The position numbers were made by a program, and so were the translations under genes. From Stenogyne calaminthoides (lineage: Eukaryota > Streptophyta > Magnoliopsida > Lamiales > Lamiaceae), in contig JBBCBC010000024.1 of NCBI GenBank assembly GCA_037126765.1, forward strand, positions 18,263,554-18,327,553: a stretch of DNA of 64,000 bases, given 5' to 3'. The notes beneath the pieces are model-generated. The model worked only from the letters and a program-made list of their open reading frames with translations, ran no database searches and had not been told where the DNA came from. Below, piece after piece: positions 45,124 to 55,631 of this stretch. Numbering within the stretch: the stretch's first letter is position 1; each line of letters begins with the position of its first letter.

Positions 45124-46960
45124 TGTTGGGAAATATGTAACTTAGTTTTGATGGAAGTTCCAAAACAAAGTTGTAATAGGACCCGGTCGGACAGTAAGAT
45201 CGATGACTTATAATCGATTAAGATGACCAGCTGAAATGTATAGATAGCTGAAGTAAAAGATAGGTCACATATTGAGGGGGAACTCAATATGTATAGGTCA
45301 GGTCAATGTATCAGATGACCCAGATAAGGTCAGATGATCAGAAGACTAAGTGCAAATCAGAAGACAAGAAGTCAGAAGATCAGGTGAAGACAAGAAGACA
45401 CCAAGACTCGAGATGAACCTTCGGACTCGAGATAAACACGAAGACTCGGATAAACACAAGACTCGGATGAACCTAAAAAGACTCGGATAAGCCCAAGACT
45501 CAAGACTGTTGAATACACTGAGGCTCAGAGACACCTGAACATCAAAAGACCTGAAGACCTACATTCAGCAGAGTCTGCATATTGAAGCTAAGATAATGTG
45601 CATCTGAAGACTCAATCAAGGTAGACTGATCAATTACCTGATCAAGTCAGCTCACACCTGGTGACAATCAAAATGATACAACAGACAAGAGAATCTTCTA
45701 CAAAAGGAATATCAACCGTCTAACGGACAAATTCCTTAAGTACCGCCTCGCGAAACCAAGAAGAAAGCGACATGTGTACAAAAAGAGCTGACATTGCGGG
45801 ATACGACGCTGTGGACAAAAACGGCGCTAATGAAGCCTACGGCCACACCGATAATCGGAGCACGTCATAATCATATCCTACAACCTACCTAATATAGCCC
45901 AAAATTCAAATTGCTCTCCAACGGCTCTTTGATTTCGAGGTCTATAAAATGGGATCGATCTTCACTTTGAAGGAGGACCAACAGTGATTAACAAGCACCA
46001 ACGAGTGAAAACAAGCAAGAACAAACACGGAGACACAGCAAAAGAAGCTAAAGCTACAGCAAAATCTCCATTCAAAGAGCACTACATTTGAAGATTATTC
46101 TTAGAGATTTCATCCCATTAGTTCTTAGCAAGAAATCCTATCCACTAGCATTTTGGCTACCTAAAGCATCATGATAGATTTCCAGTTGGAACCCTCAATC
46201 ATTCTTTACCCAAACGCAAGTTAGGTTAATTCTGTAGAGTGCGAACTCATTAAACATCTCGGCTATCCTTTTTAAGGATTTAAGTCCCGCTGGTTACGTT
46301 TGTAGAGTGGGAACTCGGTCATCCTGAAAAGGATATAAGTCCCGTAGGTTAAGCTTGAGTGGGAACTCGGTAAACATCTCGGCCATCCTGAAAAGGATAT
46401 AAGTCCCGCATGTTAAGTTTGTAAGAGTGAGAACTTCGGTAAATCTCTCGCCATCCCGAAAAGGATATAAGTCCCGCAGTTAAAGTAGGTTAAGGTTCTC
46501 TCGTGTTAGGGAAAGAGTGGGCGTAGGGCGGGTTTAAATCGAACCACTATAAAAAGTCTTGTGTGCATTTACTTGCTTTCTTATTGCTTTACACAAGTCA
46601 CACAACCGGGTTTTAAATAAAGATATACATATTCTAAGATAAGCTCGATGCACTAAGCAAATCGAATCGATCAAATTGACACCTTAGTCAACTGGTTGAA
46701 AACTGTCTTCAGAATCAGATTGATAAAACTGGTTTTTCACATGGGTAAAACAAGCTTCCGCACCATTCAGTTAAACTGACAGATATCAAGTTGATCTGCC
46801 TCCAGGCACTCAGTAAGATTGAACATCAGTCTAAATTTATACACCAGCACTCTGATCGGGTAATCTGCAGTTCACACCTGATCCGCACGAAAAGTTTTGG
46901 AAGTCTATTCACCCCTCCCCTCTAGACTTCCTGACTCACAAAACCCGTTCGGGACCTACA
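45124..46960 (+). repeat. 3' LTR of Sirevirus copy 2, 1837 bp
   Basis: It matches the 5' LTR at 32528-34388 and contains the TATA-like TCTATAAAATGGG (near 45940) and the 66-bp array (46215-46490). In short stretches, such as 46636-46680 (GCTCGATGCACTAAGC against GCTCAGTCTGCACCAAGC), it has CG where the 5' LTR has CAG or CTG. Confidence 0.92.
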
Positions 46961-46965
46961 CTCTA

Positions 46966-48319
46966 CAAACTTAACCTGCGGGACTTATATCCTTCAAGGA
47001 TGGCCAAGATGTTTACCGAGTTCTCACTCTACAAACTTAACCTGCAAGACTTATATCCTTCAAGGATGGCCGAGATGTTTACCGAGTTCTCACTCTACAA
47101 ACTTAACCTGAGGGACTTATATCCTTCAAGGATGGCCGAGATGTTTATTGAGTTCACACTCTACAGATGTTTATCGAGTTCACACTCAACCGAACTAGAA
47201 ATCAGAAAAACTAGAATCCCTAGTCTGAAATCTTTCGGGAACAAACTTAACCTAACTTGCGTTTGGGTAAAGAATGTTTGAGGGTTCCAACTAGAAATCT
47301 ATCCTGGTGTTTTAGGTAGCCAAAATGCTAGTGGATAGGATTTCTTGCTAAGAACTAATGGGATGAACACTCTAAGAATAATCTTCAAATATAGTGTTCT
47401 TTGAGCGGAGATTTTGCTATAGCTTTAGCTTCTTTTGCGGTGTCTCCGTGTTCGTTCTTTGCTAGTTGTCTCTCTTGTCTTCAATTGACAAGCAATCCCA
47501 TTTTATAAACCTCGAAATCAAAGAGCCGTTGGAGAGCAATTTGAATTTCGGCTATATTAGTGGGTTGTAGGATATGATTGTGGCGTGCTCAATTATCGGC
47601 GTGGCCGTAGCCATCATTAAGCGCCGTTTTTGTCCCAGCGTCGTATCCGCATTATCGACTCTTTTTTGTGCGTGTCGCTTTCTCCTTGGCCAGCCATGAG
47701 GCACTTTAAATTTGTCCGTTAGGCGATTGATATTCCTTTTGTAGAAGATTAAGTCTTTGCGGTGTATCCTTTAGATTGTTACCGTGTGGTGACTTGATCA
47801 AATGGCGGTCGGTCTACCTTGTTGAGTCTTGAGATGCACATTGTCTTAGCTCAATATCACGCGACTCTGGCGATATAGGTCTTGGTCTTTTGATCTTGGT
47901 GTCTACGAGCCTCGGTGTATTCGATCATCTTTTGAGTCTTGAGTTTATTCTTGAGTCTTGAGTTCTTCCGAGTCTTGATGTCTATCTCGAGTCTTCGATG
48001 TCTATCTCCGAGAGTCTTCGAGTTCATCCCGAGTCTTAAGTGTCTTCTTGTCTTCACCTGATCTTCTGACTTCTTGTCTTCTGATTTGTGCTTAGTCTTC
48101 TGATCATCTGACCTTATCTGGGTCATCTGATACTTCGACCTGACCTATACATATTGAGTTCCCCCCTCAATATGTGACCTATCTTTACATCGACTTATCT
48201 ATACATTTCACCGGGTCATCTTAATCGATTCTAAGTCATCGATTCGACTTACAGTCCGACCGTCCTATTACAACCTGTTTTGGAACTTCCATCAAAACTA
48301 AATTACAGATTTCCCAACA
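46966..48319 (-). repeat. 5' LTR of Sirevirus copy 1, second piece
   Basis: It continues 31992-32527 after the insertion of copy 2. It has three more 66-bp units, the block GTAGCCAAAATGCTAGTGGA and the mirror TATA box, and ends CCCAACA at 48319 before the TSD GATAT. CG for CAG/CTG differences cluster at 47860-48250. Confidence 0.9.
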
Positions 48320-48395
48320 GATATCCTAGGTAAATTATGGCCAGATAATGATTCTGTACAACCGGTGCAGATAGTGGATCCGATGGAGCAACATG
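48320..48395 (+). pseudogene. Piece of the right-arm gene copy between two insertions
   Basis: 76 bp beginning GATATCCTAGGTAAATTATG, matching in reverse complement the 3' exon at about 15445-15510 of the left arm. The last five bases, ACATG, are the TSD of the next element. Confidence 0.75.
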
Positions 48396-50035
48396 TGTTG
48401 GTCCTGATTTGAAAACCCATGAGTGCGGAAAATACCATGTAATGCATATTAAACAGGGGTGAGGGAATGGTGGTTCCAATTTTTGCTTTTAAGAACGATG
48501 TGTGTTTTGCTTATAATCAAATGCATATGGCAAGTAAGAACATAAAGCAGTAAAGAACACACGATTTTATAGTGGTTCGGAGTCCAACTCCTACATCCAC
48601 TCTTCCCTATCACAAGGGGCACCAACCTAACCAACTGGACTTAGTTTAACATGTTAGTCCAACACCAAACAGATGTTTAACGAGTTCTCACTAAAACGAG
48701 ACTTATCTCCCTCACGGGATCGCCTATAGATGTTTACCGAGTTCTCACTCAAACGGGACTTATATCCCTCACGGGATTGCCTACCCTCCCTTTCGGGATT
48801 GCTAGATGTTTACCGAGTTCACACTCACCTACAAACTTATCCTATCAAACTGATTTGGGTAAGGTTTTTTTGGTTTCCAACTAGGTTGAGATTTTCCCTT
48901 ACATTTATTTAGCCTCAATGCTAAGGATGGGAAAATCTCTCTAAGCTTAGGATATTACATTTGTGCTTAGATCTAGGATAGAACACTCTTGAATATATGC
49001 GTGTATTTCTTGCTCAGTGTTCTATGGTGGGAATGCTTGAGTATATGGCTCTTGGCTCTGTAGCATCTTTTTCCACATTCTCCACATGAATAATGAAGGA
49101 AGAACTTGTATTTATAGTATGGATTTGAATGTTACCGTTGGATGGAGTCACATTCAAATCCATACTATTACTATAACTTTTACGACTTTTTTAGGGCTTG
49201 TTGTCTTCCTCTCATTGGTCCACGTCAGCTGAATCTAACGACTATAATCTTCAGGATTCTTCTAAGTCTTCAGGATTCTCTGAGTCTTCAGGATTCTTCT
49301 GAGTCTTCAGGATTCTTGATTCAGCAGACTTCTCTTGGCGGACCTTATGCAGTCGGTATCTTGACACTCGAGGCTTTGCGAGTTCGGCTCTTGACTTGAA
49401 CAATCGACCCTCGGTCACTAGCTTTTCGAGCTAAGCCCGATCATCGGTAGCGTTACGATTCTCGATGAACATGACTTGGATATTTCGTCTTACGGTGACT
49501 TCTCTTGATTTCTTCTCGCTTTGATCGATCGGCTCACTGATCGGATCAATAAAGATTCGAGTCGAATATCATTTTATACGCATCAGTTAGTACATCGGTT
49601 TAGCATATCGGGTTAGTTGCATCAGGTTAGCTTATCTGATCTCGATCAGTCTCATCTGCTCCTCTTCTGATCAGCAACCTCCTCTTCTTATCTGGTCATC
49701 TGGTCATCTGATCTGTTCTTCTGATCAGGTCTGTTCTGGTCATCTGATCATTTGACCAGCTTATCTTTTCTGATCATCTGATCAGGTCTTCTGATTCTTC
49801 TGATCAGCTGGCTTAGCTTTTCTTCTCTTCTGATTTTGCCTGACTCATCGGTTAACTCCGGAACTTATCTTACTCATCGATCTCGATCGGTCTCATCTGA
49901 CCTCGCCTCGCGATCTCAATCATCTTAAATGCGATTTACGTGAGTTCCCCCTCAACTTGTTATCTGTAGATTAGCTTCAATAACACAAGTTGATAATATT
50001 TTGGCATAATTCATCAAAAGTAATATATCCAAACA
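48396..50035 (-). repeat. 3' LTR of the non-autonomous element
   Basis: TGTTGGTCCTG to CCAAACA on +. The first 740 bp are nearly identical to the partner LTR. The part at 49370-49930 differs, mostly at words where the partner has CAG or CTG and this LTR has CG. Confidence 0.9.
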
Positions 50036-50051
50036 ATTTCCCCCTTTTTGA
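50036..50051 (-). promoter_or_regulatory. Polypurine tract of the non-autonomous element
   Basis: On -, ATCAAAAAGGGGGAAAT directly before the 3' LTR; identical to that of the Sireviruses. Confidence 0.88.
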
Positions 50052-50106
50052 TAATGACGCCAAAACATTAAAATATATGCATTTTTACAAAAATGGGTTT
50101 TTGTTT

Positions 50107-50307
50107 AAAAAGACCAGTTCAGGTGGTCACATTTGAAATCAGTGAACTTTTGAACTCCTGCTTTGATACCAATTGTTGGTATCAGTTCAGATGGTCACAT
50201 TGAAATTAGTGATCTTTTGAACTCCCGCTCTGATACCAATTGTTGGTATCAATTCAGATGGTCACATAAAAAACAGTGAACTTTTGAACTCCCGCTCTGA
50301 TACCAAT
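50107..50307 (-). repeat. Three tandem 67-bp units carrying the primer-binding site
   Basis: Units end at 50173, 50240 and 50307. Each contains TTTTGAACTCC and GATACCAAT followed by TGTTGG. Spacing between the TGTTGG starts at 50174, 50241 and 50308 is exactly 67 bp each. The first unit has CTTTGATACCA, the others CTCTGATACCA. Confidence 0.9.
50294..50305 (-). promoter_or_regulatory. Primer-binding site of the non-autonomous element
   Basis: On -, TGGTATCAGAGC two bases after the 5' LTR end, complementary to initiator Met tRNA. Confidence 0.9.
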
Positions 50308-51955
50308 TGTTGGTCCCGATTTGAAAACCCATGAGTGCGGAAAATACCATGTAATGCATATAAAACAGGGGTGAGGGAATGGTGGTTCCAATTTTTTCTT
50401 TTAAGAACGATGTGTGTTTTGCTTATAATCAAATGCATATGGCAAGTAAGAACATAAAGCAGTAAAGAACACAGGATTTTATAGTGGTTCGGAGTCCAAC
50501 TCCTACATCCACTCTTCCCTATCACAAGGGGCACCAACCTAACCAACTGGACTTAGTTTAACGTGTTAGTCCAACACCAAACAGATGTTTACACAGTTCT
50601 CACTCAAACGAGACTTATCTCCCTCACGGGATCGCCTATAGATGTTTACCGAGTTCTCACTCAAACGGGACGTATCTCCCTCACGGGATTGCCTACCCTC
50701 CCATTCGGGATTGCTAGATGTTTACCGAGTTCACACTCACCTACAAACGTATCCTATCAAACTGATTTGGGTAAGGTTTTTTTGGTTTCCAACTAGGTTG
50801 AGATTTTCCCTTACATTTATTTAGCCTCAATGCTAAGGATGGGAAAATCTCTCTAAGCTTAGGATATTACATTTGTGCTTAGATCTAGGATAGAACACTC
50901 TTGAATATATTCGTGTATTTCTTGCTCAGTGTTCTATGGTGGGAATGCTTGAGTATATGGCTCTTGGCTCTGTAGCATCTTTTTCCACATTCTCCACACG
51001 AATAATGAAGGAAGAACTTGTATTTATAGTGTGGATTTGAATGTTACCGTTGGATGGAGTCGCATTCAAATCCGTACTATTCTGTAGCTTTTTGCAGCTT
51101 TTTCAGGCTTGTTGTCTTCCTCTCATTGGTCCACGTTAGCTGAATCTAATGGCTATAATCTTCAGGATTCTCTGAGTCTTCAGGATTCTTTTGAGTCTTC
51201 TGGATTCTTGATTCAGCAGACTTCTCTTCAGCGGACCTTGTCTGATCAGGTATACTGACACTCAGGCTAACTGAGATCAGCTCTTCTGACTGCAGATAAT
51301 CTAACCCTCAGGTCACTAGCACTCAGGCTAACTGATCACCAGTAGCGTTCTGATTCTCAGTGAACATGACTTCAGATGACTTGTCTTCTGATGACTTCTC
51401 TTCTGATTTCTTCTCTTCTGATCTGATCAGCTCACCTGATCAGATCAATAGCATCAGGTCAGCATATCATTTTATCTGCATCATATTAGTACATCAGGTT
51501 AGCATATCAGGTTAGTTTCATCAGGTTAGCTTATCTAATCTCGATCATGTTTGATCTCGATCAGTCTCATCTGCTCCTTTTCTGATCAGCAACCTCCTCT
51601 TCTGATCTGGTCATCTGATCTGGTCTTCTGATCTGGCCTGTTCTGGTCATCTGACCAGCTTATCTTTTCTGATCATCTGATCAGGTCTTCTGATTCTTCT
51701 GATCAGTTGGCTTAGCTTTTCTTCTCTTCTGATTTTGCACAGCTCATCAGTTAACTCCGGAACTCATCTTACTCATCTGATCTCGATCAGTCTCATCTGC
51801 AGCCTCGTATGATCTCGATCATCTTCGTCTAATTTCGTGAGTTCCCCCTCAACTTGTTCTCTCGTTCCCCCTCAACTTGTTATCTGTAGATTACCTTCAA
51901 TAACACAAATTGATAATGTTTTGGCATAATTCATCAAAACTAAAATATCCCAACA
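50308..51955 (-). repeat. 5' LTR of the non-autonomous element
   Basis: TGTTGGTCCCGATTTG to CCCAACA on +. It contains many CTTCTGATCAG-type words at 51240-51760 where the partner has CG-containing words. A TATA-like TATTTATAG (on +; CTATAAATA on -) is near 51020, followed on - by the leader. Confidence 0.9.
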
Positions 51956-52178
51956 ACATGAATATTTAAGACTTCTCAAGGTAGAATGCTCAGTTGGTGC
52001 TGCAATCTTTGTGAGTTCACTTTCTATTAAATCATAACACTTAAATGTTACAAAACATGCTCATTGATGAATATATACTTTGCATTTAATAGTAGTTCAT
52101 AGTCATATGTTGCTTCATTGTGAGTCAAATGTCTTTTATTACTATTTCGAACTACTATCTCCTAAAAATTATTAAAAT
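51956..52178 (+). pseudogene. Last piece of the right-arm gene copy
   Basis: It begins ACATGAATATTTAAGACTTC and matches in reverse complement the unit at 15230-15440 and its tandem copy at 14640-14870. The exon ends near 52030. The piece is cut at 52178 by the 5' LTR of the Tat element. Confidence 0.75.
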
Positions 52179-52880
52179 TGTTGTGAGCATATCGTACGAT
52201 GTCGGGCCCGACCTGAGATACCCCGTAGTGGAGGTGATGGAATTTCACTAAGGCGAACACCTCACTGTTTGTAGGAATCAACTTCCAGTCCCGAACCAAT
52301 GATGATCGATAAAAGGGACCTCGTGGACCTCAGACTGACACAAATGTAGAGCATTAACTATGACTTGGCAAGGTGTTAGGCAGAAGGCGCCGAGGAACCT
52401 TCTAAAAATAGGTTAGGGCCAAAGATAAAGCGTAAAAGGATGATTATAACTGACATATTGAAGTACTTAAATGGCGAATTCCCTGTAAATTCGGGATTTA
52501 TTTTGGACGAAGTCCCAGCGAGGTGCCCGAGGTCGACTAGCCTCGGACGACCTCCCGCGACCTCAGGAGCAAGTCAAATCAATCTTATAGCATTTAATAT
52601 TTTGAAGAGTAACTTTCGGCCCATTGTACTTGTAATACGGGGAGATTGAGCTCCACTTTCCCAAACACTATACATAGGGCTCATTTATGAGCCAAATGAA
52701 TAGAGAATTGATACCATACCAAACCTCTTGCCAATTTCTCTCTCACACTTAAGATAACCGAATTCACCTACTATCAATCGTACGCAATGAATACAACTCA
52801 AATCACTTAATTACTTGTTTGTATCACTAAGATCATTTGCCACATTTACATTCCCTAATCCGATATTTTAGTGCACAACA
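52179..52880 (+). repeat. 5' LTR of the Tat element, 702 bp
   Basis: TGTTGTG at the start and CACAACA at the end, perfect 7-bp inverted ends. Possible TATA is ACTATACATAGGG near 52665. It is followed by ATTTGCACTAGAAGGAGGG, which could be the primer-binding region; the tRNA was not identified. Confidence 0.85.
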
Positions 52881-53013
52881 ATTTGCACTAGAAGGAGGGT
52901 ACTCTTTAAGAAATATAAGAGCTAAAGTATTAGTGTTTTCTCATTGGAGTATTCCTCACAAATCTTCAATCAAAAATCCTTTCACACCTACAAAATCATC
53001 CTCAAGCCTTGAA

Positions 53014-54640
53014 GATGTCTCAAGCAACTCTCATCTCGAAAAGCGTTGTCAAGTCGGGTCCACATCGTTCCGGCGGAGCGGGGGTCGGCACGGTCGAGCC
53101 GTCAACAACCGCAACACCGGAGGACCTATACCTAGTGTCCCTCAGAAGCTCGAGCAGATCCGAACACCGAGCAAAATCAATGAAGCCACGGCGATATTGC
53201 GCCGAAAGTAAGCAGAAATAGAGCGATCACATGACGACCTGCGCCAAAATGTAGATCGGAAGGCTCGAGCAAAAGGAAAAGGCCCGATGGAGGAAGAGCC
53301 CCACCGCGAAAGAAGTCAAGAAGTGAACTCTCACCAGTCCCAACGATCTTAGGAATATCACCGCAACCTGAACGAGGGGCCTAATCCAATTCATCGATGC
53401 CTATTCTTAGAAAGTTTTAGCTGTGGCCGAAAAAAAGGTCGCGAAACTCATCACCATGAACGCGAACCAACTAACCAAGGCCATGCCGAACCCAAAAGAT
53501 CGTTTATGGGGTCTGTGGCCAAGCGTGGACCCAGGCAAAGAATTTCAATAAAGGATCGACTCGAACGGAGTCCCACACCTCGTAGATAAGAAAGAACTCC
53601 ATCCCCCTGCACGCGCCATCGGACTCCATCACCTCACCGATGAGAAAGAAATACTCCACCTCGCCCACATCGTGACGAGTTCATAGAACAGGATAACTTT
53701 CCCCAAATGTCCATCGTCCTCCAGAATGTCAAAGAACTCCAAGATCAGTTGGCGAGCAAGGGAGGAATGCCTCTCACAACCAAGATTCCCGTCTCACCAC
53801 TCTCACCAACAGTCATGCTCTCCCTGGTACAAATCAAGATCAATGCAAGCTCCATCACACAGTACAATGGGGATTACGATCCAATCACCCAATGCTGACT
53901 TTTCCCACTCACTTTAGGCGACCAGGGCTATTGTTGGTTCAACACCCTACAACCAACCTCAATGGAATCATTCCACCAGATGGCCCAACTGTTCCTCACT
54001 CACTTCGCTTCGCTGACCTCGCACAAAGGAACTAAGCAGCGTCTGGCGAACATCTACAAGCTCGACGATGAGTCGGACCGAACTTACATCGATCGCATAG
54101 AAAAGCTCATCATGGAAGGTGAGCCGCTAGGGGACGAAGCCAAGGTTTTAGGGGGTGGTTCACAGCTTGAAGAAAGGAACCAAACTCTGGAAGATGATGA
54201 ACAAAGATTACCCGTCAAGCTATGCCAATTTTCGATATATGGCCGGCGTTATGATCACCAATGCCGAAATACTCGCCTTAAGATTGGGCGAGCAATGACC
54301 TAGCGAGGTGAAAATCGAAGTCAAAAAGCCAGATCCAAAGTCAGAGAAGCCCTTCAAGAAACTCGGACCCACGAATTACCGAACTTCGGGGTCATTCAAG
54401 CCTTTCGATAATGCTCTCGAGGTGAAACTCCTTGAAAATCTAACCATGAACCCAACTCAGATCTTTCGTGCGATAGGGACAGACAACAGCTCCCACCCGC
54501 CAGAGAATTAATCCAATACACTTCCAAGCTTAACCCGAGGAAATTTTGCAACTACCACAATACCATCGGGCACACCACTGAGCATTGCCGCGACCTGCAA
54601 AGGGAGTTGTGGAAGCTCTACGAAGAAGGAAAGTTAGCCG
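53014..54640 (+). pseudogene. gag: Tat gag
   Basis: An ATG at 53014 opens a short frame. The recognisable gag core is 53800-54140: ITQYNGDYDPITQC in one frame, then MESFHQMAQLFLTHFAS and LANIYKLDDESDRTYIDRIEKL in another. The zinc knuckle at about 54545-54600 (CNYHNTIGHTTEHCRDL) is of the CxxH type usual in the Tat group. Stops and frame changes are many. The spacing to the next domain is normal. Confidence 0.8.
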
Positions 54641-54779
54641 GTTTTGTCAAACCAAGGAACGAACAACCCAATCAACAGAATTCCCCACCAGGGAACCAAC
54701 CTAACCAAGAACGCCGAGGTCCGCAGAATCCAAGAGGCACCGAGAACAGAGTAATCCATACCAACCGACGTCAGCAGAA

Positions 54780-55308
54780 ATGCGCGCGCTTGACAATGTT
54801 GTTCTCAGCTGCCTCCCAATCAACACCATTGCTCCTAGCTCGAAACTGCTCATGTTTACTGAGGAAGACAACGATGGGGTGGTATTCCTGAACTGGGACC
54901 CACTCATGATATCGGCAAGGATAATGGGAGCTCTGGTCCACCGCATCATGATTGACAATGGGGCTTTCTGCAATATCCTCTTCAAGAAGACATTGGATCA
55001 GCTCGAGCTATGTCGAGCCTTGCGAGGTCAGAATCTGAGGATTTAGAAATCAGGCCGTCGAAGCCTATAGAATGATCCGTTTGTTGGTCGAAATCACCTC
55101 AACTTTGGATGCATAAGTGAAGGCAACCAGACAGCTCGACTTCGTGGTCATCAACATCCCATCAAACTTCAATGCTTTCTTCGGCAGGCCTTTCGAGCAT
55201 GAATTCGGGGCTGCGTCCTCTTCTTACTTTTATTGTATTAAGTTCTCTGGATCTGACGGGAAGATTGGCACCATTAAGGGTGACAGATTGCCACAAGAAA
55301 ATATTTAA
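54780..55308 (+). pseudogene. pol: Tat protease
   Basis: MIDNGAFCNILFKKTLDQL carries the active-site region; the usual Asp-Thr/Ser/Gly-Gly is DNG here. The second half (DFVVINIPSNFNAFFGRPF and CIKFSGSDGKIGTIKGD) is a normal Tat protease end. A stop at 55048 and one near 55107 separate the parts. A stretch of about 60 bp at 55290-55350 does not fit the family and may be a small insertion. Confidence 0.8.
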
Positions 55309-55631
55309 CTTACACCAGTGTCAATTTAAATTTCACTTTTTATTTTGGTAGGAAGGCTAAGGTGAGGCGAGGTTGTACGAACCAACTCTCATCTCGGAAA
55401 ACTAGAGAAAATAACGAAATGGAAATAGACAATGTAATAGAGGTAGATACGATGCCTATGGAGGTCAATGAGGTAGTCGAAGGAATATCCGATCTAGAAA
55501 AGTTAGTGGAAAAAGAAGATCAAAACTCCGTGGGCAACACTTCGCAAGAACTGCCAGATTTGGAACCTCGCCTCGGTTTCGAGCCAATGGAGGTAAACCT
55601 CACCTGACGAGAATCTATTCTTGACCCAAGA

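Larger units (their letters stand above)
32528..46960 (+). mobile_element. Sirevirus-type Ty1/Copia element, copy 2, TSD CTCTA, with internal inversion
   Basis: The ends are TGTTGGGAAATATG and GGGACCTACA. Direct repeats CTCTA are at 32523-32527 and 46961-46965. The element is 14,433 bp. Its LTRs, PBS, PPT, gag and protease are on +, but 37741-43088 is on -. This copy is inserted in the 5' LTR of copy 1 in opposite orientation, so the two form large inverted repeats. Confidence 0.93.
18174..48319 (-). mobile_element. Sirevirus-type Ty1/Copia element, copy 1 (host of copy 2), TSD GATAT
   Basis: The ends are TGTAGGTCCC and CCCAACA, with direct repeats GATAT at 18169-18173 and 48320-48324. Read on -, the order is 5' LTR (split), iMet-type PBS, gag, PR, INT, RT, RNase H, a long spacer, envelope-like gene, PPT and 3' LTR. 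This order and the third gene identify the Sirevirus (SIRE/Maximus) group. Copy 2 sits inside the 5' LTR at 32528-46960; without it this element is about 15.7 kb. It lies within the right-arm gene copy of the inverted duplication. Confidence 0.92.
48396..51955 (-). mobile_element. Non-autonomous LTR retrotransposon without coding domain, TSD ACATG
   Basis: 3560 bp, flanked by ACATG at 48391-48395 and 51956-51960. It has two LTRs of about 1.64 kb (48396-50035 and 50308-51955) and only 272 bp between them, with a PBS and a PPT but no gene. The element reads on -. Its PPT and parts of its LTR (TATAGTGGTTCGGA, CTACATCCACTCTTCCC, GAGTTCCCCCTCAA) are shared with the Sireviruses nearby, so it probably uses Sirevirus proteins. 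It is larger than classic TRIMs because of its long LTRs. Confidence 0.92.

Noticed and set aside
55279..55353. Intron between protease and RT, as known in Ogre elements
   Set aside because: A possible acceptor (TTTTGGTAG) exists, but the donor is weak and the following frame does not fit well; a small insertion is as likely.
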